Below are positions 47,401-64,000 of a stretch of 64,000 nucleotides of DNA, piece after piece (position 1 is the first letter of the stretch; each line of letters opens with the position of its first letter). Made by a program: the position numbers and the translations under genes. The notes under the pieces were generated by a model that saw nothing but the letters and a program-made list of their open reading frames with translations, had not been told where the DNA came from and did not search any database. Source of the stretch: Amia ocellicauda (lineage: Eukaryota > Chordata > Actinopteri > Amiiformes > Amiidae); the NCBI RefSeq assembly GCF_036373705.1, contig NC_089857.1:33814284-33878283 (forward strand), given 5' to 3'.

Positions 47401-49350
47401 AACTGCACACTAAGTGATTGTCTATCACAGCTTGCCTGCTGGAGTTTCAGTGGAATGACTTATAATACCCTGTATTCTAGCATCATTGCAAAGTGCTCCA
47501 TGGCTTGAAAACTTGAGATTGTTTTGTGCTTTATTAAACAAACTCAAGAGGGGTGGACACTACCAGTGGACAAAAAAATTGCTGGCTTTCAAATTTGTCT
47601 TAAGCTATTTATCAGAAAACTAAAATTCAACAACAAATATACAGTAAATACAGAATGCTTCATGTACTCTACCCTACAAAACAGCAAAGAAACGATGTGT
47701 ATGGCTATCCCACCATGTATACCAACTCCTTACATTACCTATTTAAACCGGCCTACAAAAAGACAACTTGAAGTACATTAATTGGAAGTGAATAATATAC
47801 ATAGTTGTATGAATTGATTATTATCCACATTATTAGCTGGCATGCAAGAATTAAGGGCATGCTAAATACATCCGTACATGACTTTGCATATACATTCTTG
47901 CATTGTGCTAAATAATACAGGAATTAAAATGCTTCCAGTGATAATTGTACATATGATTAATATATATGCATTATACTATTTTGTTGGACTAAATTATGCT
48001 CTAATTACTGCTTAGTCCCTTTAAAGCATAATGTCCAGAACTCATGGTATGAACATATATTTATTTCAGAATTATTTGTGTTTTATGCCATTATTTTAGT
48101 GATCTAATGTGTTCTTCTCTAATGTAATTCAATAAGGATGCTGGAAACGCATGGAGGAATTTAGAAGTTTCTGGAAAACTGAATCACAGTCAAAAAGCAA
48201 CTAGGAAGTTTCCTTATGAGATAAAAATAGAATTTCAGTGCTGGAGTAGAGTGGCTTCTTTCATAAAGAGTTGGTTTTGAGCAAAGTACGTATTTCACGT
48301 AGTTATTATTTTTTAAGTAACTATTGCATTTTAGCTTTCATATAGAATATTGTGCCAATAAAAAATACCCTGTTCACAGAATTCCTACAGCTTTCCGAGT
48401 ATAGTATCAAAGTAATTATTGCTGTTCTTGTGAGAATCCTTCATTGTACTAGCCTTAAACTGAGAGTATATGTAGGCCAACTGTGCAAAAAGATTTCAAC
48501 ACTGCAATCTGAAGTTTTACAAACATAGGATCAGCCCAGGCATATCTAGTAGTATAAAGCTATAGTTGTAGTGCAGTATGAAGAATAGTAAACCCACGGA
48601 TCAAATTCTATCCAATAATAAGTACTGCTGCTCTTCTAAAGGAATTCAGTCATTGTTGACGTTGCAGCTACAAAGGATGGTGAATCTGTTAACTCAGATT
48701 TCTTTTCACAAAAATATATATTCATATGTCAAAGTACCTATTTTTTTAAACATTAAATGTCCTCAGTTTGAATATCCTCTTTACACAAACATATCTAAAC
48801 AATCCAGACAAGGCTTCATTAAAATGCAACCAACCCATTTCCTTTGTTCCCGGTATATCACAAAAGTCTTTTACAAGTCCCATTTCAATATTACAAAATC
48901 TGTACATGTAAAACTAACAAAAACATAGAAAACAAATCATTAGCCTTCTATGGTGATTTTGTCTTAAATTACAACTAAGCCCAAAACAGAACAGGAATTA
49001 ATACTGTAATGTTCTGCTCTGCTCTAGTTTATATCTACAATAATATTCTAATACCCCCCACCCCTCTGCTTAGGAAAAGCTCAATCTTTCCCTCCTGCCT
49101 GCAATATCAAATCAAAAACCAAAAGACAAAATAAACTTACCCGAATAAAAGACAACTTACAATTTTCTAAGTCTGTACATTTCTGGTCAGTTCTGAAAAG
49201 CCCCTTATAATAGGTGCATATTTACATTCTTTAAACTGTATCGGTGAATACAACTGTAATAAATGCTTGTTTTGTTTGTTCTTCATTCTCCGTTCACAGA
49301 TTGCTTAATTTGTTACTGGTCCACTCCAATGGCGTTGCTGGGGCCTCTAG
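41882..49350 (-). other. RORB: RORB downstream region, probable long 3' UTR
   Basis: About 7.4 kb with no coding exon and no recognised transposon, in contrast to the cluster just to the left. It lies directly after the RORB stop on the minus strand. Minus-strand AATAAA motifs occur at 41908-41913 and 42016-42021, close to the transposon border. Mammalian RORB mRNAs are known to carry a multi-kilobase 3' UTR, so part or all of this may be transcribed. Apart from the (TA)n tract at 44339-44408 I see nothing distinct. Confidence 0.4.
44339..44408. repeat. (TA)n microsatellite
   Basis: About 35 TA units in the RORB downstream region. Confidence 0.95.
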
Positions 49351-59530
<10,180 letters not shown>

Positions 59531-62500
59531 AGTGTGGAGGGAACTGCTAAAGGGCCACAAAGTACTGCCCAAATGTGCAGACAGTCTCTCTGCTGCACAT
59601 CAGGATGGTCTTACAGGATAAGCAGCAGAGTACCATAATGAGATTAAAATGAAAGAAGTGTTGAATATGGAATGTTCCATCTTACTAAGTAGGGGATTGG
59701 AATGTGAAAGGATAAGGAAATATGCTGGTTTCCACATTTTTGCCTGTTTCTAACCAATTAGTTTCTTCCTCTAACCCAAAACAGCATTCCCACATTAACA
59801 ACTGTAACTACGGGAAGTGTTCAACCTGGATATTAAATATGCACGCGTATTTAAATGTTAAACATTTTGACTGAAAAAGAAAGGTTACATGTGGATATAT
59901 GAAATGAAGAGTCCTTCTCTGTCTGCACTAGGAAAATATTCTGTTGAAGGTGGGAACAATGGGTAAATTGATAAGATATTTATGAGAGCTTTTACCTATG
60001 TAAAATTGGTTCAAAATTGACAGAATCGAAATATAAATATTTAAGCTGCAAATGTAATACAATCATTGTTTGAATATATATAATATATATATATAATACA
60101 CAAACAAGACAGATTTCCTGTACCTTTTTCATAGAGGTAATTAGATTTTATCACCCTGTTTATTAGGTTAATCAATTTCAGAAAGCACTTAATTTTATTT
60201 ATGTATGTAACATTATTTATAGTCACATTATGATCTGCTTTACAAAATGTAGTTGAAAAATGAAGTAAGCACTCATCATGACATGAAATAATTCTTGCAT
60301 AAAATAAATATGTATTTATTTTATGCCTCTGATCTGATTATGAAGTTTTGCATACAAAGCAAACCCCTGCCCAATAAGCAAGAAAAATAATGGAAATAGG
60401 AATTCATTCCTATTTCTTTAATCACTCTTCCAACTCTTTTCATCTATATTCTTGACATATCACATGTCAGGAAGAGGCAGCTCTTTGAACGCCAGTTTAC
60501 TGGCACTGCACCGGACACACATATTCTAATGCAGGCTGCTAGGGCAAGGCACAGGAAATTAACACAAGATTTCAAAATAACTGGTAGAGAAAAGCTTAGA
60601 GAAAAGCATTTCAGCTCACTTCAAGGGTGCTGTCATCAGTCATCAAAGGCAACAGGCATGAATAGTGACACAAATAATTTGGAAAATTCTCTTATCATCT
60701 TAATGTGTTTATTAAGCTACTGGCAGTTATTAATTCAACCATATTAAGAATCCAGGCCTAAGCCTTTTAAAAAATACCACAGAACAAGCAATAACAAAAT
60801 TGTAAGCAATGGAGTCAGTTGTTTAGGTATGGTAGTAACTTTCAACTGCCAAGAAACAACAAAAAAATTAACATTCAGTAATATGCATGGCATAACCACA
60901 GACACCATTACTCAGCACACATTGCATAACTTAAATTTTGTTGACTGAAATTAGGTGACTTAACTGCAAAACATTAATGTGTTACATTTATAATACTCAT
61001 ATATAAGCTCTACCGGAATATTCCTCTTTGCCAGAAGCCTTGTCAGCTCAAAGCTTCGTGAATTAGGATCTAAGAATGAATGACCACTGGAGAAAAGGAG
61101 ACATCAAATAATATGGCACTCATCCCACTGGGAGAGGGAATTCAAATCAATATTTCAACACACTGAACAGTGCAATTGAGTTGTTTCTTTGACATTAAAC
61201 ATTACACTGAGCTATTGTCTTCCATGGAGCATGAAACGAAACACACTCCTTAACAAAGTACACAGATATGACTGCTGAAGTCTGGCATAAATCCATACAC
61301 AAATAGAACCTGCTGACATTACCTGGAATATTTATCAGCTAAATCAAATTTCCATTCTCTGACATATAAATCTGTTTGTACTTGGATTTGAAAACTAAAT
61401 AACTAAATATATTTTGTCTCAGTGTCCCATTCAAAACAATAAAACATGCTTACAAGTAATAATTGTCTTGAAAGCTAATAATACAAATAATAACAATTTT
61501 TCTAAAAGAAAAATGCGGTTATCATCATGCATCATAATTTGAAGAACATAATTTTAAAAAGACACATTAAAGAGAAAACTGTTTGGCAGTAGAATTCCAA
61601 GACTCTTCAGCTGAGAAGAAATGTTAAAAAGCCTATAACAGATTGCTTATGCAGCATTTATTACACTTTCATAAATTACACTTCCACTGTATTTTTCTTG
61701 TACACACAGAAGTACATCACTAACAAGCCTTTGAACTTTTCTTCAAACGGTGCCACAGGATCAGAAAGCTACAGATTCCAGTTGACTGAACAGAATCACA
61801 ACTATTTCCCCATAAACTAGTAATTAATTATATTAACATTTGTGTAAATAAACAATCAAGAATGCAGCTGATAATTAAAAAGGGTCAAGGTAGCAGTTGT
61901 CCTGACATACGAACTAATTGGTTAAATTCTGACCCACTTTTTTGACTGCCTTCTCACCATGATTCATGCTTCATCTATTGGATGTGAGTACTGCTGTACA
62001 GGAAAGTGATTGAGATCTGAAATGATGACATGAGAAACATGCTTGCTTTTATAAACTTGTACAAACACTCATTAAATAATTCCCATATCATTTCAAACTC
62101 ATAATTAAATTGACAATAAATTCAAATCAGACCTCTAGTATCTGGTATCTAATTTGAGCACCCTTCAACTGCATATAGTGTAACTCTGAAGAATGACATT
62201 CTAAACCACAATATTGGAAGACAAAAAATTTAATATATTCCATCACATAAATACATTATATTAACATGTAATGATATTTAAATTGGACTAAACATAAAAT
62301 AAATAACTTCAATAATAAGGACAATTTTGTTATCCTTAAAGATCTAAAGTAAAACTATAAAACACTATTGACACATAACATGTAAGCTACAAATGGGGGC
62401 TGGGGTTAATTTTCAGTAATGAAAGCCCTTAAACAAATTATGTTAACAACATAAGAGCATAAGAGAGGTTAAAACTAAGAGAAGGTTTCTTGGCCTACAT

Positions 62501-64000
62501 GTTATCAGGTTATGCCTGTGTTTAATTCACTGCAATTAAATAGGAAAGTAATTGGAAGGGTTTCAACTGACAAAAGCAATAACAAAATGTCATCCCAACC
62601 ACATGGGGTGAATACATTCTCAATCCAACCCAGCCATGCCAAAGGAGTTGACTCCTTTGTCTTAGGGGTAAAATGTGCTTACTGAAGTGCAGACAATCTG
62701 GAATCAGATGGCACCTAGACGTTAGAATGGCAATGATGCATACTGTTTCACAAACTGTTCTACAAAAATATTGTTTGTTTATTTTATTTTATTTTTCCTG
62801 GGTAGTAAGTGTTATTTCCAAATTGCTTATGCCTCAAAAGTATAGAAAATGTCTATTATTCCACACACACTGCTTTTGTGACCAGGACAGTGATATTTTG
62901 ATATTCTTTTCGTTCACATAAAGCCGGAAAAAAACTACATATGAATCCAAATTAACATGTATTTATACTAAAGTAATACAAAAATGACTACAAAAGATTT
63001 AGAAGTGAGTCGTTTTTTTAGATTTATGATTATACTGTATTTACTGTATTTATTTGGTCACAAAAGCAAAGCTTGTAGGGAATAATAGCCTTTTTCTATA
63101 CTTTTGAGGCATAAGCAATTAGGAAATAACACTTACTACCCAGGAACAAAAATTGTGTTACATAGTGTTATAATTACCCCAAATATTAACAGTAACAGTT
63201 TCTAAATAACTTCCAATATAGTAAATGTTTTGCAGTCACTTTCTGCTGAGTCCTGAACATGGCTCTCTGGAGTATTCTGCGGTTTAGACCTTTTTCACTT
63301 TTTCCAAGGATACTTCATGATCACTACTTCATGACTACGATTGACACCAGCATTAGCTGAAGTCTTTTAACGCAGTACACAGGGGCTGCCAAAGGGAACA
63401 CTTCAACATTCTTTATCTAGTTTAGTGCAAGCCAAAAAAATAAAAAATAAAACAGTTTGAAAAGGAAAGCTTTATTATCACTGTTCTGACACAAGCTCTA
63501 AAATTGTAATCCCAGAAGATGATATTAATTATTGCAGGAGTAGAACAGATTGACATGGAACCCATGTAGTGCTGGCAACTATAACATTATTTTTTTGTAT
63601 TTTGCGGAATATTATAAAGAGAACCCAACAAATTGAGAAAACCCTCCAGAACTCAATATAACACAATTTGAAGGTGAAAAACACATGTAAATGCTATTTT
63701 CAAATTCAAAACTCAGGCCTTGAATATACATCATGGCATCCAATAACATGTTTTAACATTAAAAATAAAAAAAGAAAGACCTATTCTTAGGCAAAGGTTA
63801 AATATATACATATATTTCCTGGTATTAAAACAATAGATTATTTGCTGAAATACATCTAATTAATTATATGCAATTAATTTGAAAACCTGATTATATATGC
63901 ATCAATCCAGACAGAACAATTCCATCGCTAACATCACAAATCTGCCTTGAATTTAAGGCACAGTATGTTACTTGAGTAAATAAAACTGTTCATAGGACTG
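59531..64000. other. RORB 5' flank, no gene seen
   Basis: 4.5 kb of AT-rich DNA upstream of the RORB start codon. No CpG-rich promoter is evident near 59530, so further non-coding 5' exons may lie beyond the window. A (TA)-rich patch occurs at 60076-60095 and an inverted repeat at 62795-63146. Confidence 0.5.
62795..63146. repeat. 68-bp inverted repeat pair with 216-bp spacer
   Basis: Left arm 62795-62862 and right arm 63079-63146 are reverse complements with about 3 mismatches in 68 positions. The arms share 'tagtaagtgttatttcc' and 'attgcttatgcctcaaaagt'. The spacer is AT-rich and non-coding. It may be a foldback/MITE-type element or a local inverted duplication. No clear target-site duplication was found. 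Confidence 0.85.

Noticed and set aside
48578..48928. 116-codon open frame downstream of RORB
   Set aside because: AT-rich composition, no motif, and no plausible promoter or splice sites. It is a chance frame in a long non-coding stretch.

Overview
The window is vertebrate nuclear DNA, most likely from a ray-finned fish. Genes are split into many short exons with GT-AG introns of about 0.1-3 kb. The background is AT-rich with long (TA)n tracts, and several fish-type Tc1/mariner transposons are present. The species cannot be named from the sequence alone. The gene order CARNMT1 - C9orf40 - TRPM6 - RORB matches, from general knowledge, the block on human chromosome 9, and this supports naming the channel TRPM6 rather than its paralogue TRPM7.

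Layout. (1) 1144-7295 (+): the last seven coding exons of CARNMT1 (carnosine N-methyltransferase); the first exon lies left of the window. (2) 8869-9815 (+): a two-exon gene matching the small protein C9orf40, with a GC-rich first exon. (3) 12959-35533 (+): a complete TRPM6 channel-kinase gene. I resolved 39 coding exons whose phases all join, giving 6000 nt or 1999 residues. A possible alternative first exon ends at 11117. (4) 35880-41879: a cluster of Tc1/mariner elements in the gap between the two convergent genes. It holds two near-identical DD36E-type copies with different single breaks, one internally deleted relic, one 1.6-kb DD34E element with a long internal hairpin, and a fragment of another repeat. 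(5) 49351-59530 (-): a complete nuclear receptor RORB with 10 coding exons and 473 residues. About 7 kb with no coding signal and no recognised transposon lies downstream of its stop and may be a long 3' UTR. (6) 59531-64000: RORB upstream flank, mostly featureless, with one 68-bp inverted repeat.

The genes do not form a pathway. CARNMT1 makes anserine from carnosine, TRPM6 carries Mg2+ and has an alpha-kinase domain, RORB is a retinal and neural transcription factor, and C9orf40 has no established function. I found no undescribed gene system. The best leads are the paired, oppositely broken DD36E copies, a hAT-like MITE whose terminal motif is amplified as a 34-bp tandem repeat, the alternative TRPM6 start exon, a CGGBP1-like zinc-finger relic, a degraded retrotransposon reverse-transcriptase tail, and the inverted repeat upstream of RORB.
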